Positions 16,474-26,235 of a DNA stretch of 64,000 bases are shown piece after piece. Numbering within the stretch: the first letter of the stretch is position 1; each line of letters starts with the position of its first letter. Origin of the DNA: Paenibacillus thalictri. GTDB taxonomy: Bacteria; Bacillota; Bacilli; Paenibacillales; NBRC-103111. The position numbers were made by a program, and so were the translations under genes. The DNA is taken from the NCBI RefSeq assembly GCF_004307995.1, contig NZ_SIRE01000032.1:1-64000 (forward strand), written 5' to 3'. The notes beneath the pieces are model-generated. The model saw only the letters and a program-made list of their open reading frames with translations, did not search any database and was not told the DNA's origin.

Positions 16474-17657
16474 CGTTTATCCCCCTCCGCTGCGGCAGCC
16501 GGTTCTTGTTCCAGCAGCTCCAGAAACATGCGGGTCAATTCCGGCTCCGGTTCCGCTCCGCCTGTCTGCCTCCTGTAAAATCGCCGGAACAGCTCGTCCA
16601 AAGGCAAGCTGCTCACCGCGCCGGCCTGCGCCGCCGCAATTTCCATTTCCGGGTAAACCGGCCTGATATTCAGCAGCCCTTCATGCGCTTGGCGCAGCCG
16701 TTGAATTTGCTCCATGCCCAGCGCTTCGGACACATGCACCTCCAAATCGATCCACGCCCCGGCATCCCGGCCTTCGTCCAGCCAGCGGTGCACTTCGGCC
16801 AGTCCCTCCTTGGCCCGCCACACGACAACCGGTTTGCCGCATGACAGCAGCACCTCTTCCAGACGGGCCGGTTTGCCCGGCTCGACATCCAGCACCGTAA
16901 CCGACTTGGCCTGTCCCGCCTCGGAAAAGCTGTACGCCAACGGCGAACCGCTGTAGCGGAGAATGTCCGGCGCCTTCATCGTCTGCGCCCGGTGAAGATG
17001 ACCCAACGCCACATATTGCGCCCCGGCGCATAATGCCGATGTATCCACTGTGTAAGCGCCGCCCACTTGAATCGGCCGCTCGGAATCGGATTCCGCGCCG
17101 CCCAGCACGTACAAGTGGCTCATGATGAGATTCACCGTATCCGGGCCAAATCGTTTGGCCTGCTGCGCCACAATGTGCTTCACCCGGTCGGAATAAGCGC
17201 TGCGCAGCGCTTCTTCTTCCGTACTGTCCGACAATAGCTCGCGCAGCCGCGATTCAGAAGGGTACGGCAGCGCAAACAGTCGCGCCAGCTCCCCTGTGCG
17301 TTTAATGCCGATATCAAGCAAATCGGCCGTCGGCAGGCCAATCAGCGTAACCCCGTGCCCGGACGCCAGCGGAGCCGCAGCCGCCAGCCGGTCGGGATGA
17401 TCGTGATTGCCGGCGATTACGGCAATCGGACGTTGCCCGCCGTCCGAAAGACGCGCCAGGCTGTCGTAAAACAGCTGTTCCGCTGCGGCGGGTGGATTAA
17501 CCGAATCGTAAACGTCGCCGGCGACAAGAACGAGGTCAATCCGCTGATCGCGGACGATCGCCGCTAGTTCGTCCACAAACGCCTCCTGCTCGGGCAAACG
17601 GCTCCGCCCTTCCAACGTTCGCCCGAAATGCCAGTCCGCCGTATGTAAAATACGCAT
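16470..17657 (-). CDS. sbcD: exonuclease SbcD, Mre11-like nuclease subunit
   Basis: 395-residue calcineurin-type phosphoesterase, the nuclease partner of SbcC. I start at ATG 17655-17657 (GGAGG 7 bases upstream), which gives MRILHTADWHFGRTLEG. Metal-binding motifs are visible: D8-x-H10, G47DVYD51, G83NHD86 and a later GHLHRAQ. A C-terminal capping domain follows. It sits upstream of sbcC with a 4-base overlap, and 187 bases after the addA stop. Confidence 0.97.
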   Translation of the reverse strand: MRILHTADWHFGRTLEGRSRLPEQEAFVDELAAIVRDQRIDLVLVAGDVYDSVNPPAAAEQLFYDSLARLSDGGQRPIAVIAGNHDHPDRLAAAAPLASGHGVTLIGLPTADLLDIGIKRTGELARLFALPYPSESRLRELLSDSTEEEALRSAYSDRVKHIVAQQAKRFGPDTVNLIMSHLYVLGGAESDSERPIQVGGAYTVDTSALCAGAQYVALGHLHRAQTMKAPDILRYSGSPLAYSFSEAGQAKSVTVLDVEPGKPARLEEVLLSCGKPVVVWRAKEGLAEVHRWLDEGRDAGAWIDLEVHVSEALGMEQIQRLRQAHEGLLNIRPVYPEMEIAAAQAGAVSSLPLDELFRRFYRRQTGGAEPEPELTRMFLELLEQEPAAAAEGDKR

Positions 17658-17844
17658 TTGTGTTCCTCCGATCAATTATCGTTCCTATGCGCTTCGATCC
17701 TGCCTGATTTTCGCGTGAAAAATGAGCCCGTACCACTTACCGCACAGTTGGAGTTCGAGCGCCGACATGCGCCGCAAGGACGGGCGCTCGGGGTTCTTGC
17801 GCGTTGAAAGTACAGCCGGCTTGTCGGCAGCCGCCGCAGACATA

Positions 17845-20800
17845 TCACATGTCCACCAGTTGCGACCCGTCGAACAAATACAAATATTTGCCGACCACCG
17901 GCCGCTTCCAAATATGCTCTATCGCTCTCGCATACAAATGAAGCTGCAGACGGTAACGTTCTCTCACCGTTTGAACGGTCGTTCCGTGCATCGTGTCGGT
18001 TTTAAAATCGATCAGCACGATCCCCTCCGGCTCTTCGAACAAACAGTCGATAACGCCTTGGATCAGTATCGTTTCTTTGCCGGTCGTTTCGTCCGCATAC
18101 GCGTAAACCTCATCTGCGGCCAAGCCGTAGCTGAACGGAATTTCCCTGCGGACATGCGGCGAAGCAAGCAATCTTTGCCCAATCTCGCTGCGAAAAAAAG
18201 CGGCGATGACTCCCGGGTCGATCTCTTTGCTTTGCTCCATCGTAATCAGCTGGCGTTCGGTCATGCCAAGCAATGTCTTACGAATCGCCGCTTCGTCCGG
18301 CTCCTCCGTCAGCGGAATATGCTGCATGACGGCATGATACAAGGTGCCGCGTTCAGCGGCGTTCATTCGCTTCTGCTCCAAAAAACGCGGCCGGCGGACG
18401 ATCGCCGGGCGGTATTCGGATGTGCCGCCGTTCCGACCTTCGCCACGGGCCATCTCAAGCCGGAGACCTTCCGGCGCCTTGTCTCCCGTTAGCCCCCTCT
18501 GATCTGCGGCATTTGCCTGTGCAACCTCTTCCGCAAAAGCCATCTGCAAGGCGGCATCGCCTTCTTCCTGTAAAAGCCCGTTGTAATCCCCGATTCGCTT
18601 CAGCTCCGTCACTGACGTTTTGGAAAATAACGTATGGGCTCCTTCGTATGCATAAGACCACGATAACCGGCGTTCCGCTTCTTGTCCCCATCCGCCTGCT
18701 GCCGGAACGGTCTCCAGACGCTGCAGCAGCGCTAATCGTGCTTCATCCGGCAGTACAGCCGGCGCCGCCTCCTCCAGGTAGGAATAAGGCTCCGGCGAGA
18801 CGATCCGAACCTGCCACCGCGAAGCTTCATCAAGCAAAAACGGCTGCGCGCGGTATTGCACGCCCGCTCGCTCGCGCAGCGCCCGGCCGTGAGGATGGCG
18901 GATTGCCGCAGGACCAATCCAATCGAGGTAGCTTTTGGCCTGCGCCAGCAAGAAGTCAGGCAGCGCCTGTTCTGTGCGCTCGAGCATCCTCCCCCACAGC
19001 TGCAGCCGTTTGTCCAAGCCTTTTACGGTGCCAAGCAGGAATAACTTCTCCCTTGGCCGGGTCAACGCGACATATAACACGCGCATTTCCTCCGCCAGCG
19101 TCTCCAGCCGCAGCCGGCGGCGAATCGCCAGCGCCGGAAGCGTCGGATACCCGACACGCAGCTCCGTATCGGCAAAGCGGGGGCCAAAGCCAAGCTCTTT
19201 ATGCAGCAAAAAGCTGTCGTTTAAATCCATCTGATTGAACATTTTAGCCAGCCCGGCTACAAAGACGACGGGGAATTCCAGCCCTTTGCTCTTATGTATC
19301 GACATGATCCGGACAACGTCTTCTTGCTCGCCAAGCGCCCGCGCGGTGCCAAGATCGCCGCCCGTTTCTTTCATCCGCTCAATGAACCGTAAGAAACGGA
19401 ACAATCCCCGCAGCGAAGTTGCTTCATATTGCCTGGCCCGGTCGTATAGCGCCCGCAAGTTCGCTTGCCGCTGAACTCCGCCCGGCATCGCTCCGACAAA
19501 ATCGTAGTAACCGGTCTCCCGGTAAATGGTCCAGAGCAAATCGGAGAGCGCGCCGCTTCGCGCGAAGGTCCTCCATTCGTCAAGACGGGCGAGAAACCGC
19601 CTGAGTTTGTGGCGTAATGCGCCATAAGGAACGGCCGTGGAACCGCCCTCGCTGTCTTTGTCGTCCGTTTGGTTCCCGCTTTGTGTGGTGTTTCCTTCGG
19701 CTCCATTGTCCGCGCCGGTCCCAACGTGCAAGTTATTTCCGATCTTCCCATCGGAACCGTAGGCCGGCACTCCTGTTCCGTCTTCTTCGGGTCCATCTTG
19801 TACAGAGTCATCTTGTACAGAGCGATCTTGTTCAGAATCCTCTTGTTCGAATCCTTCCGCCGCTCCTCGGGCCGCCGCCCGTTTGACGGCTTCGTAAAAC
19901 GGCATGCCTTTGCCGCCGATACGGATTTGCGCCAGCTCCTCCGCGGAAAGCCCGACGATCGCTGAACGCAATACCGAAGCCAGCGGAATGTCTTGATACG
20001 GGTTGTCGATCACCTTCAGCAGCGACATCGCCACTTCCACTTCGACCGCCGAAAAATATCCTGTATTCAGCTCGGCATAAGCGGGAATCCCCTGCAAGCG
20101 CAGCTCCTCGATAAAAATCGGCGACCAAGCCTGCGTAGCGCGCAGCAAGATCACGATATCCCGGTAAGTAGCCGGACGCATCCCCTGCAGCCGCGTGTCG
20201 AATACCTCAAATGCCGGCTCGCCGCTGCCGTCTTGGCTCAGCAGCCTGCGAATATGGGAAGCTATAACTCTGGCCTCCAGCTGCGCCGTATCCAGTTCCT
20301 GCCCTTCCAGCGGGTCGGCGTCTGCCGCCGTACCCGCCGCATCGGCTTCATTGTCTTGCGCCGATTCATCGGCCGCCTCCGCATAGTCGGAACCCGTTTC
20401 GGCGTCTGCCGAACGGTCGATCAACAGCAGCTCAACGGCGCAGTCGTTCGCCGCACCCGCAGGATCCGGGTAGTACTTCGCCCCGTGGACAAGCTCCGCT
20501 TTGTTGTCGTAGTTGATCTCACCGACGGTCTCGTTCATCAGCTGCCGGAAAATATAGTTCACCGCGTCGACAACCTCGCGCCGGCTGCGGAAATTGCGCG
20601 CCAAATCGATGCGCTGTCCCAGTCCCGCGCCGCCATCGTCATACGACTTGTATTTCTCCAGAAAAAGCCCCGGTTCGGCGAGCCGGAACCGGTAGATGCT
20701 TTGCTTGACGTCGCCGACCATAAACCGGTTGCCCGGAGCGGGGCGCGAGATCAGCTCCACAATCGCCTCCTGCACCCTGTTCGTATCCTGGTATTCGTCG

Positions 20801-22020
20801 AGCAGCACTTCCTCGAATTGCTCGCGGTAATCCAGCGCCGCCGGCGAAGGAATCAGATGGTCCGGAGCGGAGTGCACGCCGCACAAGATCTGCAAGCAAT
20901 AATGTTCCAAGTCGGCAAAATCGACAAGACTTTTATCCGCCTTAGCCTTCCTGTACCGTTCGGCAAATTCGCAGACGATATCGGTCAGTACTTCCATTAG
21001 CGGCGCAATGGTTTGCATTTCCTCAGCAAACTGCTGCGGGCTGCGTCCGAACAACTCCTCCTGTATGCCTGAAACCTGCTCTTTTACACGGTTTCTCAGC
21101 TCTTTTACCTGCTCCTGCAGCGATTTGTCGCAGGCATCTCCCCGCACCGCCTTCAGCTTCCCGAAGGAACAGTCTTGAAAAGCGCGGTACGCATGCTCCC
21201 AAGATTCATTGCATCCGTCCGTTAAGCGGGCCAGTACCGCCTGATCCTCTCGCAGGTTGTCCAAATAAGGAGCCGGTCCTCCCGGAAGCCCGGCCAATTC
21301 CATGGCTTGGCCCAGCAAGTCCGCTGCCCCGGCCAACTCCAGCCGCACACCCGCCAGCAAGCTTATCTTCCAAGGATCGGTTCCCCCGAGTTCGCCGCCA
21401 AAAAGCGCTGACGTTTCCTTCAGCCAGCGGTCGGGCCATGGATGGCTGCGGGAGAAATCATAAAGCCGCTGAATCAACCGATACAGCGGTTCGTCGCTGC
21501 GTTCCCCGGAGAATGAATCGACCAGCCGCCAGAAGTGGCTGTCTTCCCCGCTGCTGCCGTACCATTCCTCGAGCAGCTCATCCAGCACGTCCTGGCGCAG
21601 CAGCTCGCTTTCCGTTTCATTGGCGATCCGAAAGCCGGGGTCAAGCCGGATCAGCTGGTAGTGCCGCCGAATAACGTCAAGGCAGAAGGAATGCAGCGTG
21701 GTGATGGAAGCTCGTCCCATCAAGGCAAGCTGGCGGCGCAAATGCTCCGATTCCGGCCGGCTTGCCAGCGTTTTCTCCAGCGCTTCGCGGATACGTTGCC
21801 TCATTTCGGCCGCAGCGGCCTTCGTAAACGTGGCGACCAGCAGCCTGTCGACGTCGACAGGCTGTTCCTCATCGGATATACGCCGGATGATGCGTTCCAC
21901 CAGCACGGCGGTTTTTCCCGATCCGGCCGCAGCCGCGACCAATAAATTTCGGCCCTTCAGCGTAATGGCGTCCCATTGGTCATCTGTCCATTTGCTGTCT
22001 GCGGGTTTTGGCACTTTCAT
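17845..22020 (-). CDS. addA: ATP-dependent helicase/nuclease subunit A (AddA)
   Basis: AddA is the helicase-nuclease subunit of AddAB, which processes double-strand breaks for recombination (RecBCD equivalent). I start at ATG 22018-22020, 2 bases after the addB stop, with GGAGAGGAT upstream. This gives 1391 residues. Walker A A31AGSGKT37 and LLVDEYQDTNRVQ-type helicase motif II (LLDEYQDTNRVQ) are present. SIHKSKGLEFPVVF lies further on, and the C-terminal RecB-like nuclease motif IVLIDFKTDT with an upstream QGVIDCLFE is intact. The protein is about 160 residues longer than B. subtilis AddA. The extra length is two acidic linkers near residues 530-575 and 715-795; the second contains short repeats. 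Confidence 0.97.
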   Translation of the reverse strand: MKVPKPADSKWTDDQWDAITLKGRNLLVAAAAGSGKTAVLVERIIRRISDEEQPVDVDRLLVATFTKAAAAEMRQRIREALEKTLASRPESEHLRRQLALMGRASITTLHSFCLDVIRRHYQLIRLDPGFRIANETESELLRQDVLDELLEEWYGSSGEDSHFWRLVDSFSGERSDEPLYRLIQRLYDFSRSHPWPDRWLKETSALFGGELGGTDPWKISLLAGVRLELAGAADLLGQAMELAGLPGGPAPYLDNLREDQAVLARLTDGCNESWEHAYRAFQDCSFGKLKAVRGDACDKSLQEQVKELRNRVKEQVSGIQEELFGRSPQQFAEEMQTIAPLMEVLTDIVCEFAERYRKAKADKSLVDFADLEHYCLQILCGVHSAPDHLIPSPAALDYREQFEEVLLDEYQDTNRVQEAIVELISRPAPGNRFMVGDVKQSIYRFRLAEPGLFLEKYKSYDDGGAGLGQRIDLARNFRSRREVVDAVNYIFRQLMNETVGEINYDNKAELVHGAKYYPDPAGAANDCAVELLLIDRSADAETGSDYAEAADESAQDNEADAAGTAADADPLEGQELDTAQLEARVIASHIRRLLSQDGSGEPAFEVFDTRLQGMRPATYRDIVILLRATQAWSPIFIEELRLQGIPAYAELNTGYFSAVEVEVAMSLLKVIDNPYQDIPLASVLRSAIVGLSAEELAQIRIGGKGMPFYEAVKRAAARGAAEGFEQEDSEQDRSVQDDSVQDGPEEDGTGVPAYGSDGKIGNNLHVGTGADNGAEGNTTQSGNQTDDKDSEGGSTAVPYGALRHKLRRFLARLDEWRTFARSGALSDLLWTIYRETGYYDFVGAMPGGVQRQANLRALYDRARQYEATSLRGLFRFLRFIERMKETGGDLGTARALGEQEDVVRIMSIHKSKGLEFPVVFVAGLAKMFNQMDLNDSFLLHKELGFGPRFADTELRVGYPTLPALAIRRRLRLETLAEEMRVLYVALTRPREKLFLLGTVKGLDKRLQLWGRMLERTEQALPDFLLAQAKSYLDWIGPAAIRHPHGRALRERAGVQYRAQPFLLDEASRWQVRIVSPEPYSYLEEAAPAVLPDEARLALLQRLETVPAAGGWGQEAERRLSWSYAYEGAHTLFSKTSVTELKRIGDYNGLLQEEGDAALQMAFAEEVAQANAADQRGLTGDKAPEGLRLEMARGEGRNGGTSEYRPAIVRRPRFLEQKRMNAAERGTLYHAVMQHIPLTEEPDEAAIRKTLLGMTERQLITMEQSKEIDPGVIAAFFRSEIGQRLLASPHVRREIPFSYGLAADEVYAYADETTGKETILIQGVIDCLFEEPEGIVLIDFKTDTMHGTTVQTVRERYRLQLHLYARAIEHIWKRPVVGKYLYLFDGSQLVDM
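19791..19856 (-). repeat. short repeats inside addA linker
   Basis: On the plus strand TCTTGTACAGAG and close variants (TCTTGTTCAGAA, TCTTGTTCGAAT) recur about every 15-16 bases from 19797 to 19855. They encode Glu/Gln/Asp/Ser repeats (EQD-x-SVQDD-SVQD). The pattern suggests recent slippage growth of a non-essential loop. Confidence 0.7.
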
Positions 22021-22022
22021 GA

Positions 22023-25000
22023 TCACTCGCGATCCTCTCCTTCCTTCTGGGCTTCGCGTTCCAGCAGCTGCCAAGCGAAATCTTTGCCGAGAGGGGCAAA
22101 CGACGCGAATCCGTTGCCCTCAAGCAGCGGGTCGAATTGGCATACCGGCCTGTAAGAGCAAAATTGGCAGGCGGTTTTTTTTCGCATGCGGTACGGCGCG
22201 ATATCGACACGTCCGGACGTAATTTCGCTGCCGATGCGGCGGATCGTTCGGCGCACGTATTTGCGCAGCGTAGTCCACTGCTGCTGGGTCGCCACCGACG
22301 ATGCCTTGTAAAAGCTGCCGTCCGTTTTCATCGCCACCGGAATCAGCTGGGAGTGCCCGCTTTTTCCGGCAAGCTCACCGTCCATCAGCAGCACGGCTTC
22401 TTCATCGGCCAATACGAGCCCCTTCATTTTGTAGCGTTTGGCCAGCTCCTTCTCGATTTCATCCGCAGCAGGAGCGTTTTTACGCGTTACGATCGGATTA
22501 TGTACGTGAAAATAAAGCACTCCCGCCGGCTCGGCTTTTGTCCCAATCCACCGGTCGGCATATGTCAGCACGACATCCAGATATGTCAGCATCTGCAGCG
22601 AAAGCCCGTAATACACCTCGCTTAAACCAAGCGAGGTCGAGCTGGATTTATAATCGATCACCCGCAGCAGCGTCCCGCTTGCCGTGTCCGCCTTATCGAC
22701 ACGGTCGATTCTTCCGACGACCTCCATCTCCCCGCCGTTGTCCAGCCGGAACATCATCGGCGGCAGCGGTTCCCCGGGGCCGAAACCAAGCTCCAGCCCA
22801 ACCGGCACAAACTCGCCGCGTTTGGCATGTTCGCCCAATACCGCAGCTGCGCGACCAACCGTCGCTTTCAGCTTGCGGGCGATGTAATGATACCGCTTGG
22901 AGCTGAGCAATATTTCGCCTTGCAAACGCGGAGCAAGCGCATCGACGACTTCCGACGCCCGGCTCCGGCATTCTTCTGCGGACAGCGCGCCCCAATCGAT
23001 CCCTTCCCGCATTACCCGGTCGGCAAATTGGCTGAGCGCCGCATGGAACAACTGCCCGACATCGGGCGCTTCCAGGCGGTATACGCGGCGTTCGGCCAGC
23101 CTGAGGCCATGCGAGGCAAACTGCGAGAACGGACACGCAACAAACCGCTCCATACGCGAAACGCTTGCTTTTAACGTGCCTCCATACAACTCCAGGCTTG
23201 TTTGCGGAGACAGCGAGGTTTCGCCGTTGGAATATGCCATCGCGCTGACAACCCGCTGCAGCCGCCCGTGCCACTCGGGACGTCCTGCAAACCAGTTGTA
23301 CGTGTCCCACCACAAATCCGCGATCTCCGTGCCTTGTACCGCCTGTTTCAACTGCACGGATAAATAAGAAAGCGCGCGGCCCGGATGTGCGATAAAATCC
23401 GCTTGCTCCCTGACGTCCATCGATGCAGCCGGTTCCCCGGGCACATAGGTTTCTTTGACGCCCGGGAACAGATGGCGCAGCTGGCGGATGATGTCCGACG
23501 GCAGCAGCGATTTTCCTTCCTCATCGGCCTGCGGATAACTGATCCACAGCCGGTCCGACGGCGCGCACAACGCACAATAAATCAGAAATTGCTCGTCCAG
23601 CAGTTTTCTTCTGCTGTTTTCCGCCAAACCCAGTCCGGCAGCCGCCAGCTTGTCGCGTTCGCTTTCCGATAAAATGCCGTCTTCGCTAATTCGCGCGGGC
23701 ATAACGCCGTCTCCGGCTCCCAGTATAAAAAGCTGCTTGACCGCTCCGGAGCGGGTCCGGTCGATGCTGCCGACAAGCACTTGATCAAGCGAAGGCGGCA
23801 CAAGCCCCAGACGAATGCTTTCCAATCCGGTTTCCACCAGCCTGGTAAAAGATTCGAGCTCCACCTGTTCTTCGCCCATCAGCTCGACCAGTTGGTCCAT
23901 CATATCGATCACACGATCCCACACTTGGGCGTGTTCTTTGGCTTTCTCCGGCATTCCGGAACGCAGCGCCTCCTGGCTCCAGCGTTCCAGCCGCTCCGCC
24001 GCATCGAGACCGGTCAGCAAAAAGTACAGCGCTTCGACCTGATCGCGCACGCATTTGGCCTGTTTCATCTGTTTTTGAAACGCCAGCAGCGGCCGTACGA
24101 TGCGGCTGCGGCATTCGTTGATCGTCTGGTTTTCCCGCTCTTCGGCGGCGTTCAGACCCGGATCTACGTCTTCTTCCAACGCGCTTCGCCATGCAAGGCG
24201 CCAAGGCTCGTTGTCCGTCCAGCGCGAACCGTGGATTCCAAACGCCAAGACGGCGTTCTCCAAGCGGTTCATGTCGTCGCGGGTGATGCGCGGGGCGCCC
24301 TCCTCCCATGGCAAAGGCAGGAAAAAATCGGTTTTCACACAGCGGAATACGGCATCGTATTTCCAATTGTATAAAATCACTTCCAGCGCCGAGCGAATCA
24401 GCTCCACCAGCGGATGGTGCAGCACCGACCGCTTCTGATCGAAAAAATGAGGGATACCGTAATCGGTTAGCGCAGCGGAAAGCAGGCCGCCGTATTCGTC
24501 CATATTCCTGACCCGGACGGACAAATCGCGCCAGCGCAATCCTTCGTCGCGCACAAGCCGCACCATTTCACGGGCGGCCGCCTCCGCTTCGGCTCTGCGG
24601 TTCGCCGCGCCGTTCAGCGCCACTTGGCTGCGCATCGGCTCCGGACGGAAAGGCCATCTGATCCGCTTGTCCCAGCTGTTCTCCAAATGAGCAAGCATAG
24701 GGCTGCGGCTGAACCTCGCAAGCTCCGGCGAATCCAAATAAACCGTCTCCCGCCGTTTCACTCCAAGACGATCGGCGATTTCCTGCAATTTTGCCATCGT
24801 CCTCGCCGTCGGGTGGAACAACGCCAGTTCGTCCGGCTGCTCGCCAGCCCCGTATTCCCGGTCCAGGCATAACGTAACCGTCACATCCCGTGCGTGCAGC
24901 ATAAGCTGCTCCAGCCCGGCAAATTCCTGCGGGGTAAACCCGTTAAAGCCGTCGACCCACACTTCGGCCGAAGCAGCAAACTCCGATTCGGGAAGCTGCC

Positions 25001-25568
25001 GGGCAAGCAGCGCCAAGCAGTCCTCGCCGTCCAAATACAGCTTGGACAGCTCCGTTTCAAACGCCCCGTACACCAGCCGGATATCGTGAAGTTTATCCTC
25101 CAGCGTTCCGGCCGTTTCCCGTCCGGCGGCTCCGCTTGCGAATTCGCCAAGCCGTTCTCCCGTAATACAATAACGTTTGAGTTCGGTAAACAACTGATTC
25201 AAATTATCGATCACGCCCAGCTGGTCAACCGATGCGTGAAACCATTTTAATTCGTGCTGATGCTGCAGCATCAGCTTATGTAAAAGCAGCTTTTTGCCCG
25301 TGTCGTCAATCGGCAGCCGCGCCGTCCCTCCGGTCTCCTGCATAACCCGCCAAGCCAACCGCCGGAAGCTGAGCGCCTGCGCTCTCATCATGCCGCCAAG
25401 TTCCGGCGTCGCGACAAGCTCGTATTCCGCCTGAAACGTCGCTTGCTCAGGCACTAACATAACCAGCGGATGACCGGCCGGCTCCGCCTTCAATTTGCCG
25501 CGGATCTCATCGAGACAAAACCGGGTTTTGCCGCTGCCCGCTCTTCCAATTACAAAACGTATCGCCAT
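22023..25568 (-). CDS. addB: ATP-dependent helicase/nuclease subunit B (AddB)
   Basis: AddB partners AddA in break processing and recognises the recombination hotspot. The 1181-residue length is normal. Walker A is near the N-terminus (VIGRAGSGKTRFCLDEI, residues 6-22). The iron-sulphur cysteines that staple the nuclease domain are all present: C812 in FVACPFSQF, then C1134-x2-C1137-x5-C1143. Nuclease residues are in LLRVIDYKSSST. The start ATG follows AAGGCAGG. This ribosome binding site lies in one arm of a 12-base inverted repeat (25577-25588 with 25699-25710). Confidence 0.97.
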   Translation of the reverse strand: MAIRFVIGRAGSGKTRFCLDEIRGKLKAEPAGHPLVMLVPEQATFQAEYELVATPELGGMMRAQALSFRRLAWRVMQETGGTARLPIDDTGKKLLLHKLMLQHQHELKWFHASVDQLGVIDNLNQLFTELKRYCITGERLGEFASGAAGRETAGTLEDKLHDIRLVYGAFETELSKLYLDGEDCLALLARQLPESEFAASAEVWVDGFNGFTPQEFAGLEQLMLHARDVTVTLCLDREYGAGEQPDELALFHPTARTMAKLQEIADRLGVKRRETVYLDSPELARFSRSPMLAHLENSWDKRIRWPFRPEPMRSQVALNGAANRRAEAEAAAREMVRLVRDEGLRWRDLSVRVRNMDEYGGLLSAALTDYGIPHFFDQKRSVLHHPLVELIRSALEVILYNWKYDAVFRCVKTDFFLPLPWEEGAPRITRDDMNRLENAVLAFGIHGSRWTDNEPWRLAWRSALEEDVDPGLNAAEERENQTINECRSRIVRPLLAFQKQMKQAKCVRDQVEALYFLLTGLDAAERLERWSQEALRSGMPEKAKEHAQVWDRVIDMMDQLVELMGEEQVELESFTRLVETGLESIRLGLVPPSLDQVLVGSIDRTRSGAVKQLFILGAGDGVMPARISEDGILSESERDKLAAAGLGLAENSRRKLLDEQFLIYCALCAPSDRLWISYPQADEEGKSLLPSDIIRQLRHLFPGVKETYVPGEPAASMDVREQADFIAHPGRALSYLSVQLKQAVQGTEIADLWWDTYNWFAGRPEWHGRLQRVVSAMAYSNGETSLSPQTSLELYGGTLKASVSRMERFVACPFSQFASHGLRLAERRVYRLEAPDVGQLFHAALSQFADRVMREGIDWGALSAEECRSRASEVVDALAPRLQGEILLSSKRYHYIARKLKATVGRAAAVLGEHAKRGEFVPVGLELGFGPGEPLPPMMFRLDNGGEMEVVGRIDRVDKADTASGTLLRVIDYKSSSTSLGLSEVYYGLSLQMLTYLDVVLTYADRWIGTKAEPAGVLYFHVHNPIVTRKNAPAADEIEKELAKRYKMKGLVLADEEAVLLMDGELAGKSGHSQLIPVAMKTDGSFYKASSVATQQQWTTLRKYVRRTIRRIGSEITSGRVDIAPYRMRKKTACQFCSYRPVCQFDPLLEGNGFASFAPLGKDFAWQLLEREAQKEGEDRE

Positions 25569-25576
25569 ATGTACAA

Positions 25577-25710
25577 AACCTGCCTTTTTTCCGCTAAGAA
25601 TGCGAGTTCCAAAAGTCGGTTTTTCATCACCGAGAAGGTTGCATGAACCCGATCATCTTCCAACTCTATTATTCTACCATATTTGCGCATTGTCCGGGAA
25701 AAGGCAGGTT
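25577..25710. repeat. 12-base inverted repeat flanking the addB leader
   Basis: AACCTGCCTTTT (25577-25588) and AAAAGGCAGGTT (25699-25710) are perfect complements 110 bases apart. The arm nearest addB contains its ribosome binding site. The distal arm lies between the upstream gene's terminator and a TAGAAT box (25671-25676, minus strand). Confidence 0.7.
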
Positions 25711-25716
25711 ATGGCA

Positions 25717-25757
25717 CAAAAAAACGCGAAGCTTCCGGCTGCGGAAACATTCGCGTA
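25717..25757 (-). terminator. intrinsic terminator after the DUF1232 gene
   Basis: On the minus strand CGCGAA and TTCCG pair with CGGAA and TTCGCG (25725-25755, loop CAGC), followed by seven T. It lies 14 bases after the stop at 25771. Confidence 0.9.
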
Positions 25758-25770
25758 TTATTTCGCTTTT

Positions 25771-26169
25771 TCAATTCATCAGCATATACAAAATTTTTCC
25801 GGCCCATACGGCCAGCAGCAGCCACACGGCGACAAACAGCGCGGCGGCGATCCAATTTTTCGGTTTGCCTTTTTTTCTTAACGCCTCCGCTTGCACCCGG
25901 CAATCGGCGAGCACCGGTTCGGGAATCATTTTTAAAGCTAAGGCGATGCCCAAAGGAACGATGATCAGATCGTCCAAATACCCAAGCACCGGAATAAAAT
26001 CGGGGATCAAGTCAATCGGGCTAAAGGCATACGCAACGACGCAAACGGCAAACCATTTGGCATACCAAGGCACTCTCCGGTCTCTATAAGCAAAAACAAG
26101 CACAAATACATTTTGCTTGATGCTGCGCGCCTTGCTTTTCAGCATGGCAAAGGCTCCCGCCGTTTTCAT
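25771..26169 (-). CDS. DUF1232 (YkvA-like) membrane protein
   Basis: 132-residue protein of unknown function. The DUF1232 signature is clear at residues 36-75: WYAKWFAVCVVAYAFSPIDL followed by IPDFIPVLGYLDD. Hydrophobic helices lie at about 38-57 and 70-85, and a C-terminal helix (AALFVAVWLLLAVWAGKILY) ends the protein. It is transcribed alone, with its own terminator. The start could be M1, or M9 in MLKSKARS. The ribosome binding site (AAGGGGC-type, before 26169) favours M1. Confidence 0.85.
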   Translation of the reverse strand: MKTAGAFAMLKSKARSIKQNVFVLVFAYRDRRVPWYAKWFAVCVVAYAFSPIDLIPDFIPVLGYLDDLIIVPLGIALALKMIPEPVLADCRVQAEALRKKGKPKNWIAAALFVAVWLLLAVWAGKILYMLMN

Positions 26170-26235
26170 CGTTCCAGCCCCTTTACAGTTCCTACCTTCA
26201 CTTTATGTTCTTTCCGCCTTGGACATGCCATCCTT

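Noticed and set aside
19844..19858. TTGTTCGAATCC resembling a tRNA T-loop
   Set aside because: It lies inside the addA repeat region and has no acceptor or anticodon stems around it.
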